Positions 1 through 8,011 of a stretch of DNA of 64,000 bases are shown here, in pieces. The notes under the pieces are model-generated. The model was not told where the DNA came from. It ran no database searches and saw nothing but the letters and a program-made list of their open reading frames with translations. Location: contig NC_012483.1 in assembly GCF_000022565.1 (NCBI RefSeq), positions 1,302,001 to 1,366,000 on the forward strand. Reading direction: 5' to 3'. This stretch comes from Acidobacterium capsulatum ATCC 51196. GTDB taxonomy: Bacteria; Acidobacteriota; Terriglobia; Terriglobales; Acidobacteriaceae. The position numbers and the translations under genes are program-made. The stretch's first letter is position 1; every line of letters begins with the position of its first letter.

Positions 1-415
1 CCCACGAGAGCAGAACGCCTGCGCCTGATGTCCAAAAGGGACGATTCGCATGCGGCGTCACGCTGCCCTGCGTACCTGTCAAGATATTGGGGCTCTGCGG
101 CAGCAGAACACCCAGCACACTTTCGCGGCTACCCCTATCCATCTGCCAGACGCCATCCATCTGCGGCAGATACTTCGTCTGCGCCAGCCCCACGCCTGCC
201 TGGGCTGCGTTGTACTGCTCCAGCGCTGCGCGCACTGCAGGGTAGTTTGCCAACGCATAATCCACTGCCTGCTGCACGGTAAACTGCCGCACCTGCGGCG
301 GCGGCACCGAAGCAACCACGGGCTGCTGCGCCCCGGCCTGCGAGCCGGCGATCAAGAGCGCACTCACGCAAAGTCCACCGCACCACTTCCACAACCTGCT
401 CATTTGCTTGTCCAT
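1..415 (-). CDS. TolC-family outer-membrane efflux protein, N-terminal part (runs off the left edge)
   Basis: Reading the minus strand from the ATG at 415 gives an N-terminal signal peptide (basic start, hydrophobic stretch ending near SQAGAQQ) followed by TVQQAVDYALANYPAVRAA and then QAGVGLAQTKYLPQ. This is the usual beginning of an outer-membrane efflux (OEP/TolC) protein: a helix with A-x-x-N-P and a G-x-A-x-x-x-x-x-P-Q hairpin. Such proteins form the trimeric outer-membrane duct of RND, MFS or type I exporters. About 138 residues are visible and the rest lies outside the window. A second in-frame ATG at 403 is an alternative start, and no convincing ribosome binding site chooses between them. 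It follows the fibre operon on the same strand after a gap of about 200 bases, so co-transcription is possible but unproven. Confidence 0.8.
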   Translation of the reverse strand, partial: MDKQMSRLWKWCGGLCVSALLIAGSQAGAQQPVVASVPPPQVRQFTVQQAVDYALANYPAVRAALEQYNAAQAGVGLAQTKYLPQMDGVWQMDRGSRESVLGVLLPQSPNILTGTQGSVTPHANRPFWTSGAGVLLSW

Positions 416-622
416 TGGCTGAGTTATTGCAATTTCCTCTTTTGCGGTTTCGTCCGCATACACGTTGGCCTGCCGCGCACGATGAGCCTCATCTGCGTGC
501 ACAGCCAAGGTGAAACTTCACGCATTTCTCAGCAGAACTCTTTGTTCTGCGGATACACGCCTGCCTGCAACTGAAAAGCAGACGGTGTCTGCTCACAGGC
601 AGCAAAGCAACTTAAAGGGAAA

Positions 623-1039
623 TTACAGAACGGGAGGATCGCGCCCGGAAGAGGCAAAGATGGCGGCGGAAGAGTACTGCTCCTGCAGGCCTGACAGGCG
701 TGCAACCGTCAACGGCAACACATCACCACGCAGGCTATTCGCTTCCAGACCAAAACGGCGGTGCTGGTGCTGCGCGACCGCGCCGTCTTCGTCATCGCCC
801 AGCCGGTGCAGATTAAACCGGATGCGCTGCTTCTTCAGCAGCGAACTGTGCGGGTGCCGGACTCTCTGATGAAGGACATGCAGGATGGAAACACTTTGCT
901 CCGCAACCAGTTCGGGCTGCTCATCCGCAAGCATGGAAGCGGGCTCGGAACACGACTTACCCGCCGCAGCCGAAAGCTGCGAAGGATTGGCGGCCGCAGC
1001 CCAGCCCTGCATGCAGAGCAACAGCACGGGCAGGCACAT
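623..1039 (-). CDS. Small secreted hypothetical protein
   Basis: A 138-residue reading frame begins with MCLPVLLLCMQGWAAAA, a plausible signal peptide. A TTG nine bases upstream would add three residues. The mature part is hydrophilic, with a His/Arg/Asp-rich middle (LHRLGDDEDGAVAQHQHRR) and no family I recognise. It lies on the same strand as the fibre operon upstream and the TolC-like gene downstream. Frames on the opposite strand here are Arg-rich and look like shadows. No clear ribosome binding site was found, so the call rests on the signal peptide and the context. It could be a minor component of the exported-fibre locus or an unrelated gene. Confidence 0.45.
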   Translation of the reverse strand: MCLPVLLLCMQGWAAAANPSQLSAAAGKSCSEPASMLADEQPELVAEQSVSILHVLHQRVRHPHSSLLKKQRIRFNLHRLGDDEDGAVAQHQHRRFGLEANSLRGDVLPLTVARLSGLQEQYSSAAIFASSGRDPPVL

Positions 1040-1191
1040 CCACCACAAAAGTCGGGTTCGAATCCGCAGAGGGTTACCCCGAGATAAAGTGACCTTACTT
1101 TATCGCAAATCCCGCCCTGTTGCTGAATTATTTCCGCCGGCTGGCTTACGTCTTTCGTGGGAAGATCTAAATTTTGACCGCGCCACATTTC

Positions 1192-3963
1192 TTACTGCAT
1201 CTTCAAACGGCGCTCTCTGCGCTGAGATCTTAAGTGATAACGATTCGCCCGCGGACGATAGCGCCGATGAAGCTGATTGCCCGGTATGGCCGGACTGGTT
1301 TCCGCCGGGGCGGGAGCAGACGGGGGAGCCAGCTTCGGGAAGGTATGCGGAATCAGGAAGCTGAGGCCGCTTTCAATATCCGGCCCAGATTCAAGAAGAA
1401 CTCGCTGTTTGAATAACTTGCCATCATATCGAACAATGACGGACTGATTTCCGGCGGGGAGACTCCGGAACAGAAATCGTCCCTGAGAGTCCGTATGCAC
1501 GGTCCGGTGAAGACCGGGAATGCTCACTTCTGCCCCCGCCAGCGGCGCCTTCTTGCCTGTGCTGCCATCAAAAAACTCCACCTGCCCAGAAGCGCTCCGC
1601 TCTGCCGGAAGCCGGAAAACGACGTGCCCCGGATTGCGAGCAGTCACGTGTACCTTTTGATCCTGCAGGCTGCTCAGCGGATAGCCCGGGGGGAAGGTCG
1701 ACGCCTCCGGATGAATAGTGTAGACACCGTCCGGAAGTCCATCCACCGTGAATGTGCCATCGCCTGCCGTATCGATTTGTCTGGAGATATGCGCACCCGT
1801 GATTCGCAACGTGACCTCCAGGCCTTGTCCGGCATCATTGATCACCTTGCCAAAGATGCGCCCCTGAGCAATATCCACGCCGAAATCCGCGGTTCCTCCC
1901 GTCATGACTGACCGGGGATTGCTGCTGGTATAGAAAAATACCTGCTTGTTGCGGTAATCCACCTCAACGCGGTGCATACCATAGGGCACCCCGCGAAACA
2001 TATAATGACCGGCCGCATTGGTATGAGTCGAACGATGCCCGTCCAGATAGACCAGCACTCCCTCCAACGGCTGATCTCCCGTCGAGAAGCTCTGCTCATA
2101 CGCTGCATCTTCAAAGACGTATCCCTGAATCACTCCATGACGCACGGGGAGAATCCATCGCGGAATGGCATAAAGCTGATGCTGCAGTGAGAACTGAATG
2201 ACAGGCTGAGTCGAAGCCTGTCCACCCGCAACGGTGTGAAACATCGAGAAGCCAGCATTCAGCACGTTGTTCGGCCCCATCTTTCGAGTCCACGTGACGC
2301 CGCCATCCAGCAGGCGCATCGCCGCGATATTGCCGCCACTACTCGTGTTGATCAGCGCATTGAACGAGAAACGGCCCGCTTTCCGGCTCGTCCAGTTCAA
2401 CATTCCGCCATATTGTTTGCGGTTGGTCGCCAGACCAAAAGTGACCGGCTGGGTATAACCCTGCGAGGTAAGTGACGAGTTTTCCCGCATAAATTGCGCC
2501 AACTGCGCGGGACTCATCGCCGTGACGCTCTCATGCTGCAGCATTTGTTGCAGAGAACTGTTCCCGCTCTGCACCGGAGCCAGCACAGGCGTCTCTGTCT
2601 GAACATCGAAATACACAGAACCGCTCACAGCCGCCATGCCTGCCTGCAAGGTCGTCGAATAGTTATGGCTATCGGGCGTGGTGCCACCGTTCTTCAGCAA
2701 CTCGTATTGAAAAGATCCGCCGACATGCTTCCACTGCAGTTGCGGACCAAAGAGAAATCCTTTGCTGATGATGGTCGGCGAGTAGGGCAGCGTCTCAATG
2801 AATCGCGACGCCGTAATACCACCCGTCACACCAAAGTGCCGCTGCAGATTCACAACTTCCTGCAGGCTGGCGGTATCGACTTGCTGACGCTCGAGCGCCA
2901 GATTGATTTTGGTGTCGCTGCCTGAAGCCTGCATTTGAGCCTTCTTCCCGAACTTGCCTGTCCAGTTGAAGCTGGCCGTGCGCCCATGCAGCAGCGTCAT
3001 GCCCAAAGACGCGATTTGCGGAGACAAGTAGTGAATATTCAGGTTGTAGCGCTGCGTTGCAGTTCCACCTTCAATCTTTCCTGAAAATGCCCCGCCGTTC
3101 CCCATCCCAACTTCTGCCGAGGCCTGCAGGGTATGCCCCAGTGTAAGGTCATACTGCACCGTACCAATGCCGCCGGTCTGTGCGCCATAATTGACCGTAG
3201 TATTCGTGTCGAAGTAATAAAAGTTCCATTTCAGACTTGAGTGCTTGCTCAGGCGGAAACTGCGGGAGAGCCCTGCGACCTCATACCGATTGCCCGGCAA
3301 AAGAAAATCCTGAAATTGCGTCATCGAGGTGATGCCGGCATGAAACTCCCATGCACCGGTGGTGTAGTGAATGCCCCTCAAGAGGACGCCATTCAAAGTG
3401 AGGTCACTGTTATCGACCATCTCGTCGACCAACGTCAGGGTCCTCTTTGGATAGGAGACCTGATACGACAACAAGGGAAAGCCAATCGGAGTCTGTCCGT
3501 TCGCCTGAAACAGATCGGCATTGGTGATCTGGATGTGGATCGTCCGCACGCCCTCAATCTCGGTGAGGTTTTCTACATTCGTGATCTCGTCAGGATTGTT
3601 GTTATAGAGAAACTGATATTGCCCATACTGCACCGTCTGTCCCGGCACCGAAGGCAGGCCCGATGTCTGGCGCCGGCGCGAAACCGGGGCCGGCACGGTT
3701 ACCAGCAGCGTATGCACACCGGTGATGGTGACCACCACCACATTCGCCTGGCCCGGGGCGCGCCCCACAATTTCATACCCGCCCGGCACCGCCTGGGCGT
3801 CTGCCACATCGGTATTCAGAGAATAGACTGCCGTCACCCCGGGCTCAGTGAACGAGCGGGTGTGCCGGTACTGCACCAGTATTGCGTCCCTTGCCTGCAC
3901 CTGGGCCCACATGGGCGGCGCAAGCAGGCAGCCCAGCAGCACAAGCAACAGAAACCGGATCAC
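1192..3963 (-). CDS. Usher-like outer-membrane protein with pilus-type N-terminal domain and carboxypeptidase-regulatory repeats
   Basis: This protein of 923 residues begins with a hydrophobic signal (FLLLVLLGCLLAPPMWAQ). Residues ~25-95 resemble the N-terminal domain of pilus/secretin proteins (PF13629-like; strands ending GYEIVGRAPGQANVVVV). The middle ~450 residues alternate polar and hydrophobic residues, as expected of a beta-barrel. From ~600 on there are about three carboxypeptidase-regulatory/Cna-B-like modules (GVIQGYVFED, GRIFGKVINDAGQG, ASGQVEFFDG) with the G-x-F-x-F-x-x-L/V-P-x-G pattern. No FimD/PapC signature is obvious. By position after a chaperone-like gene and subunit genes it is the best usher candidate. 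The GTG start at 3963 overlaps the chaperone stop as GTGA, which suggests coupling. An ATG at 4020 would overlap that gene by 61 bases and add a poor N-terminus. Its role as a secretion pore is inferred. Confidence 0.7.
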   Translation of the reverse strand: MIRFLLLVLLGCLLAPPMWAQVQARDAILVQYRHTRSFTEPGVTAVYSLNTDVADAQAVPGGYEIVGRAPGQANVVVVTITGVHTLLVTVPAPVSRRRQTSGLPSVPGQTVQYGQYQFLYNNNPDEITNVENLTEIEGVRTIHIQITNADLFQANGQTPIGFPLLSYQVSYPKRTLTLVDEMVDNSDLTLNGVLLRGIHYTTGAWEFHAGITSMTQFQDFLLPGNRYEVAGLSRSFRLSKHSSLKWNFYYFDTNTTVNYGAQTGGIGTVQYDLTLGHTLQASAEVGMGNGGAFSGKIEGGTATQRYNLNIHYLSPQIASLGMTLLHGRTASFNWTGKFGKKAQMQASGSDTKINLALERQQVDTASLQEVVNLQRHFGVTGGITASRFIETLPYSPTIISKGFLFGPQLQWKHVGGSFQYELLKNGGTTPDSHNYSTTLQAGMAAVSGSVYFDVQTETPVLAPVQSGNSSLQQMLQHESVTAMSPAQLAQFMRENSSLTSQGYTQPVTFGLATNRKQYGGMLNWTSRKAGRFSFNALINTSSGGNIAAMRLLDGGVTWTRKMGPNNVLNAGFSMFHTVAGGQASTQPVIQFSLQHQLYAIPRWILPVRHGVIQGYVFEDAAYEQSFSTGDQPLEGVLVYLDGHRSTHTNAAGHYMFRGVPYGMHRVEVDYRNKQVFFYTSSNPRSVMTGGTADFGVDIAQGRIFGKVINDAGQGLEVTLRITGAHISRQIDTAGDGTFTVDGLPDGVYTIHPEASTFPPGYPLSSLQDQKVHVTARNPGHVVFRLPAERSASGQVEFFDGSTGKKAPLAGAEVSIPGLHRTVHTDSQGRFLFRSLPAGNQSVIVRYDGKLFKQRVLLESGPDIESGLSFLIPHTFPKLAPPSAPAPAETSPAIPGNQLHRRYRPRANRYHLRSQRRERRLKMQ

Positions 3964-4772
3964 TGAATGGTGAAGCCGGATTGAACGCTCTGTGTCTTGT
4001 CCCCGAAAACGAAAGTGCATAGTGCCCGATAACTGCCCGCAGGCAGCGTGCCCGGATACTCAGCATGGAAATTGAGTTTCTCGCCCGGCAACAGGCGCTT
4101 GATGGTGAAAGGAGCCTTCCCCACCAGATGTCCGCGGCTATTCAGAATGGCCGCCGTCCCCTTGGGAAGCGCCGGTTCCGTGCCGGTGTTCGTCAGCCCG
4201 GTATCCATGCTCAGGTTAGTGGTGTCAGTCGGGGGATGGATTTGCAGAGGCCCAATGCTCACAGCTACATCATTCGTGAGATTGAAAGTGACCAGCGTCC
4301 CAATCGAAGCCGTCAAGCCCACGCCCTTTTGATCGGTAGTGATCACTCGCTTCGTATGAAAGACCGCAACCATGGCCCGCAGAGGAGTCTTCAGAGGAAG
4401 CGTCACCGTCATGAGTACAGTTGCACTCGTGTGAGGGGGAGCCACAATTTCCTTGGGCGAAAACACCGCGCTCGCGGCGATGCTGTCCGGCGATTCCCCC
4501 GCGGGTTCAAAGACACGCTTGCCGTTCTTCACCACCACATCCTCTGCGACCATATCGAAGCGAAAGGTCGCCGGAGTGTTGTTATTGATCGTCAACCGCT
4601 GCGTCAAGCTTTGCCCAAATGTCCCTTTGGCCATAATCACGGCCGGGGTAAGAGAGAGAGAAGAAGACTGTGCCGAGGCAGAAGAAACCGCAATCCATCC
4701 GCTGAAGCAGGCAACTGCAAACACCGCCGGCAATGCGGACACAAGGGTGGTTCGGAGATAACGGAAGATCAT
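3960..4772 (-). CDS. Periplasmic chaperone-like protein (pilus assembly type)
   Basis: This 270-residue protein starts with a signal peptide ending at ASAQ. The body reads as two Ig-like domains. The first has SLSLTPAVIMAKGTFGQSLTQRLTI and the APPHTSATVLMTV strand typical of chaperone-type proteins. The second carries LTNTGTEPALPKGTAAI and a terminal strand pair. PapD-like chaperones bind fibre subunits in the periplasm and donate a strand. Similar architecture also occurs in DUF916-type cell-surface binding proteins, so the chaperone role is inferred from the neighbours: four small secreted proteins upstream and the usher-like gene downstream, overlapping by four bases. The diagnostic Arg/Lys pair of classical PapD chaperones could not be placed by eye. 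Confidence 0.65.
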   Translation of the reverse strand: MIFRYLRTTLVSALPAVFAVACFSGWIAVSSASAQSSSLSLTPAVIMAKGTFGQSLTQRLTINNNTPATFRFDMVAEDVVVKNGKRVFEPAGESPDSIAASAVFSPKEIVAPPHTSATVLMTVTLPLKTPLRAMVAVFHTKRVITTDQKGVGLTASIGTLVTFNLTNDVAVSIGPLQIHPPTDTTNLSMDTGLTNTGTEPALPKGTAAILNSRGHLVGKAPFTIKRLLPGEKLNFHAEYPGTLPAGSYRALCTFVFGDKTQSVQSGFTIQ

Positions 4773-4810
4773 GGCGAAAAAGAAGCTCCGGGGTTGAGGG
4801 GATAGATTTG

Positions 4811-5368
4811 CTAGTTTTCAGTGATTTCAAAGCCAATCGTCGCTTTGAAATCGGCATTGGTTCCATTCGCACTACGTGGAATCACAATCTTCAACGCATG
4901 GCTGGTGATACCCATAGAAGCTGCGCTATCGATGGATTTTGGCTGCAGGGTTAATGGCACATTGTCGAGATAAACCTGAAAAGGCGTTACAGGCAACGAT
5001 AGCCAGGCCTTCAGCGAAGCTGTTCCCTGCGAACTGCTCGTATTTCCAATCTTGACTCCAAGCGGAGCGATGATCGAAAACTCTTCGTCTCCGCGCTCGA
5101 CCTGGATGCCTTGATTGGAAGCGCCCCCAAAATAAGATACCGAGCCAATATTCAGCACTCCGCCGCCCATCGCGCTCATGACTTTGGGCCCTCGCGAGAG
5201 CGGCACAAAGTCAAACGACAAGGTCTGCCCGGCAATCACCTGCATGGGCGCTGCATTCCGCAGATGCACCCCCACGCGCACGGCACGAACCGGATGGACA
5301 TCGGTTGCGCCGCGCGCGACGGAGAGGAGCACCAGGAATACAGCAGGCAGAATACAAAAGCGTTTCAT
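4811..5368 (-). CDS. Secreted fibre subunit-like protein (divergent, last of four)
   Basis: This 185-residue protein has a signal peptide (ILPAVFLVLLSVARGA) and an all-beta-looking mature domain. It ends in ADFKATIGFEITEN, a divergent version of the (I)xFxATAN ending shared by the three proteins upstream. It differs from them by a less Ser/Thr-rich sequence and by a segment with NIGSVSYFGG, so it may be a tip or adaptor subunit rather than a bulk subunit. It lies 38 bases before the chaperone-like gene and 27 bases after the preceding subunit on the same strand. Adhesin, minor pilin or assembly factor are all possible; the assignment is from context and secretion signal. Confidence 0.6.
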   Translation of the reverse strand: MKRFCILPAVFLVLLSVARGATDVHPVRAVRVGVHLRNAAPMQVIAGQTLSFDFVPLSRGPKVMSAMGGGVLNIGSVSYFGGASNQGIQVERGDEEFSIIAPLGVKIGNTSSSQGTASLKAWLSLPVTPFQVYLDNVPLTLQPKSIDSAASMGITSHALKIVIPRSANGTNADFKATIGFEITEN

Positions 5369-5395
5369 AGGCAGTGGCCCCGCCTTACCTCAGGC

Positions 5396-6001
5396 TTAGT
5401 TTGCGGTTGCGATGAAGGAAATCGAGTTATTCGGCTGTGCGGTCACGGTGCTTCCATTGGCAACACCTAAGAACACATACACGGTGTTCCCGCCGGTGCC
5501 ATAAGTTCCAGTGGTGGAAGACGTGTACAGAGAAGCCGGCGTGCTGTTGGATAAAGGAGCCGAGGGAGTGGTGGTGGATGTAGCAACACCCCAGTAATAG
5601 CTGTCCGTCGTACCCAATTCAGCAGTGAGCGAAAAACCATTCGCCGTTGTCACATCTGAGCCGCTCACAACAATGTTGACCGGGGCATACACCACAAAGC
5701 AGCTGGAGCAAAGACCTGCTGTGGAGCCGCTATCCAGCGTGACGCCGCTGGGCTCGCTGCCGTAGGCAGAAATATTGCCGAAGTTAAGCGTTGCTGCATT
5801 CGTACCCGGGTTTGTGAGTGCGGGTCCACTCGTGGCCGAGCTGAATGTCAGGCTGATAGACGGATTCACAGTCGCAGTCACTGTCAGAGTGCCGGTCGAT
5901 GTGGGGTTCGCACCGGCAAAGGCCGCCGGTGCGGCCATCAACAAAATTCCAGCAGATACCGCAAACAGCCGCCGAAGAAATACTCCATATTGCACTTGCA
6001 T
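5396..6001 (-). CDS. Secreted fibre subunit-like protein (DUF4402/spore-coat-U-like)
   Basis: This 201-residue protein has a signal peptide ending AAFAGA. Its mature region is rich in Ser, Thr, Gly and Ala, and begins with a strand like its paralogs (TGTLTVTATVNPSISLTF). A block with TNPGTNAATLNFGNISAYG is shared with the 6029-6589 protein, and a CSSC pair sits mid-protein. It closes with NSISFIATAN. This pattern recalls the DUF4402 and CsuA/SCPU types of subunit. Subunits of that kind are exported through an usher and polymerise by strand exchange. Co-directional spacing of 27 bases on each side supports one operon. Confidence 0.7.
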   Translation of the reverse strand: MQVQYGVFLRRLFAVSAGILLMAAPAAFAGANPTSTGTLTVTATVNPSISLTFSSATSGPALTNPGTNAATLNFGNISAYGSEPSGVTLDSGSTAGLCSSCFVVYAPVNIVVSGSDVTTANGFSLTAELGTTDSYYWGVATSTTTPSAPLSNSTPASLYTSSTTGTYGTGGNTVYVFLGVANGSTVTAQPNNSISFIATAN

Positions 6002-6028
6002 TGTAGATACCCTCTCTTGTCGGCCGGA

Positions 6029-6589
6029 TCAGTTGGCCGTAGCGGTAAAGTTGATCGTGGAAGTCAACTGCGTTCCGGTGGTGGGCCCCCCAGCTCCAGA
6101 AGCAGACGTAGAAACGACGGCGCTCAAGGTATGCGCAATATTGCCGCCGTAAGAGCTTGTGGTGGAAACGGTCTGGCTAGTGGTACTCAGAGTGACTGAA
6201 TCCACCTCAATCGTGATACCCGTTGGCGCGGTGGCGCTCAAAGCCGCAGCGAGGCTGTAGGTTGAGCTGGTTGTACCGCTTTCCTCGACATTGACATCAA
6301 ATGGCGTAGAAACCGTGAAGCTGGATGTTCCGATCGTCCGCGTGACGCCGGTCCCCAACGACCCATATTCTGAAACCGTTCCGAATGCGAGCGTCGCTGC
6401 TGACGTTCCCGGATTCCCGAGTGTGACGCCCGAGGCATCGGAATTAAAAACCATGATTAGGCCCGAACCATTCTCTAGCTCGACATTCAGAGTTCCGGTA
6501 GTGGACTGCGCAACTGCACCCACCGTCGCAACTGTCACCAGCAGCAGCAACTGAATTAGCCTGGTTCTAAAACATGAAAGATAAGTCAT
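6029..6589 (-). CDS. Secreted fibre subunit-like protein
   Basis: This 186-residue protein has a signal peptide (LIQLLLLVTVATVGAVAQ), then TTGTLNVELENGSGLIMVF and GNPGTSAATLAFGTVSEYGS. These are the same segments seen in the 201-residue neighbour, so the two are paralogs. The C-terminus is TSTINFTATAN. It lacks cysteines in the mature part. The ATG at 6589 shares one base with the stop of the upstream subunit gene (TGATG), so translation is probably coupled. The likely role is a structural subunit of a surface fibre assembled by the chaperone- and usher-like proteins encoded downstream. Confidence 0.7.
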   Translation of the reverse strand: MTYLSCFRTRLIQLLLLVTVATVGAVAQSTTGTLNVELENGSGLIMVFNSDASGVTLGNPGTSAATLAFGTVSEYGSLGTGVTRTIGTSSFTVSTPFDVNVEESGTTSSTYSLAAALSATAPTGITIEVDSVTLSTTSQTVSTTSSYGGNIAHTLSAVVSTSASGAGGPTTGTQLTSTINFTATAN

Positions 6590-7173
6590 CAGTTTGCCGT
6601 CGCCGTGAAGTCAATTGCTTGTGACAAGTTACTTGTCGTTACTGTAGAGGCAACTGTAACCGTCAAGGTGAAATACTGCGAAGCGTTGTATGGTCCATTT
6701 GCCGTTATAGAGATGGCAGAGGAACTGAGAGAAGTTGAGTTCAGCTTCCACGTCACGCCTGTAACGGGCGTCGATGGCAGTCCAGCGGTCAACGAAAAAC
6801 TTCCGCTCGAAGTATTCGCTTCCGTCACCTTGTAATAGACAAGATCCTGCAGCGTGTAAGAGCCAGTCGAGCCGCCTGTCGAGGTGAATTGAACACAACT
6901 CTCGTTGTCGCTGGCCATAGTCGCTATTCCAAGGTTCAGAGCCGCACTGCTGCTGTTCGCTCCAGATAGCGCGCAGTTGTCCTGGGTGCCCACCTGAGGA
7001 CTCTGCACAAATATAAGACTGATACTGGACTGCACCGTCATGCTGACCGTAAGGCTCCCAGTAGTGGACGTGCTCTGCGCCGCCCACGCGCTACCCTGCA
7101 GGCAAAAACAGACGGCAAAGCAACACAGGCCGAACAGCCACGACTTGACTGCCCTGTTCCGTACTACAACCAA
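6589..7173 (-). CDS. Secreted fibre subunit-like protein (first of four)
   Basis: This 194-residue protein starts at a TTG at 7173, 13 bases after the stop of the ATPase gene and preceded by a weak AAGG. The signal peptide is long (SWLFGLCCFAVCFCLQGSAWAA). The mature domain opens with TGSLTVSMTVQSSISLIF, has two separated cysteines (DNCALSG and NESCVQF) that could form a disulfide, and ends AIDFTATAN. The pattern matches its two downstream paralogs. The role as a fibre subunit is inferred from the secretion signal, the beta-rich composition, the conserved C-terminal strand and the operon. Confidence 0.65.
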   Translation of the reverse strand: MVVVRNRAVKSWLFGLCCFAVCFCLQGSAWAAQSTSTTGSLTVSMTVQSSISLIFVQSPQVGTQDNCALSGANSSSAALNLGIATMASDNESCVQFTSTGGSTGSYTLQDLVYYKVTEANTSSGSFSLTAGLPSTPVTGVTWKLNSTSLSSSAISITANGPYNASQYFTLTVTVASTVTTSNLSQAIDFTATAN

Positions 7174-7186
7174 CGCTGTAACAACC

Positions 7187-8011
7187 TTAAAGATCGGCCA
7201 CCTCGCGTGCAGGACCTTCCAGCAGCCTCTGCATCCATAGAGATAGGCGCCGATAATCCTGCACCAGCGGACTCGCGGGATAGCGCTCCATCCAATTGCG
7301 CTCCTGCGGCAAGGAGCAACTCATTCGCGCATCCCGGCTGAGCGTCACAGGAATCAACCGGCTTCCCAAGTGCGCTTTTGCCTCTGCCTCCACTCGCCGA
7401 TGAAACGCGATCTCCGAATCAAATTGATTCAATACCGCATAGTAGGATGGCCGGTCCATTCCAGGAGTCGAGAAACCATCCAGACAATCTTCAATGCATG
7501 GAATGCTCAAAAGCGTACTCATATCCGGCATCAGCGGGATCAACACGTATTGGCTCAATTGCAGTATCTGTCGCGTCAGCCACAAAGGTGCCGTGTTGAT
7601 ATCAATCAAAACGTATTCGGACGGATCCGTTTCCTGCAGAATCACCTTTTTCATCCACATATGATCGGCAGAATGCGAATAAGCGCTGGCAATATCCAGG
7701 TTCATTGCGCGCAAAGTACCAGAACCAGCTTCTGATAAATCGCACAGCTGCCCTGGGCCGGTTTCCGCAGCTCCCAGGTGAAACGGCAAGAGTCCGTGCG
7801 GCGCCGTATCAATCAAAAATGCTCGCCGCTCCTGCTGCGCCAGAGTGCGCCCAAGGTTGACCACCAGGCTTGTCTTGCCTGCTCCTCCGGTCATGGACAT
7901 CACGGAAATCACATTGCGCTCGAGATTGCACCTGCCATTGGCGCCATTTGTCGAACGCGTACGAGATTTCCCCAATCCATACGGGGATTTCATTTCAATC
8001 AACTTGGCCAT
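7187..8011 (-). CDS. MinD/ParA-superfamily P-loop ATPase, BcsQ/YhjQ-like
   Basis: This 274-residue protein has a P-loop at residues ~37-47, VMSMTGGAGKTSLVVNL. The position that holds the signature lysine of deviant Walker A motifs in ParA/MinD is Thr here. The next motif, AFLIDTAPHGLLPFHLGA, resembles the BcsQ/YhjQ form (ID.DP..LLR.H.G) rather than plasmid ParA. The switch region YVLIDINTAP is intact. BcsQ acts in polar localisation of cellulose secretion, but no bcs genes are present here. The gene starts the minus-strand operon and lies 13 bases before the first subunit gene, so the context suggests a role in placing or timing the surface-fibre machinery. That role is inferred. Confidence 0.75.
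   Translation of the reverse strand: MAKLIEMKSPYGLGKSRTRSTNGANGRCNLERNVISVMSMTGGAGKTSLVVNLGRTLAQQERRAFLIDTAPHGLLPFHLGAAETGPGQLCDLSEAGSGTLRAMNLDIASAYSHSADHMWMKKVILQETDPSEYVLIDINTAPLWLTRQILQLSQYVLIPLMPDMSTLLSIPCIEDCLDGFSTPGMDRPSYYAVLNQFDSEIAFHRRVEAEAKAHLGSRLIPVTLSRDARMSCSLPQERNWMERYPASPLVQDYRRLSLWMQRLLEGPAREVADL

Noticed and set aside
510-1364. Plus-strand open frames near the left end
   Set aside because: They are short, Arg/Ser-rich, lack ribosome binding sites and overlap minus-strand frames with signal peptides.
3961-4020. ATG at 4020 as the start of the usher-like gene
   Set aside because: It would overlap the chaperone-like gene by 61 bases and give a long charged N-terminus. GTG at 3963 overlaps the stop by four bases and leads directly into the signal peptide.
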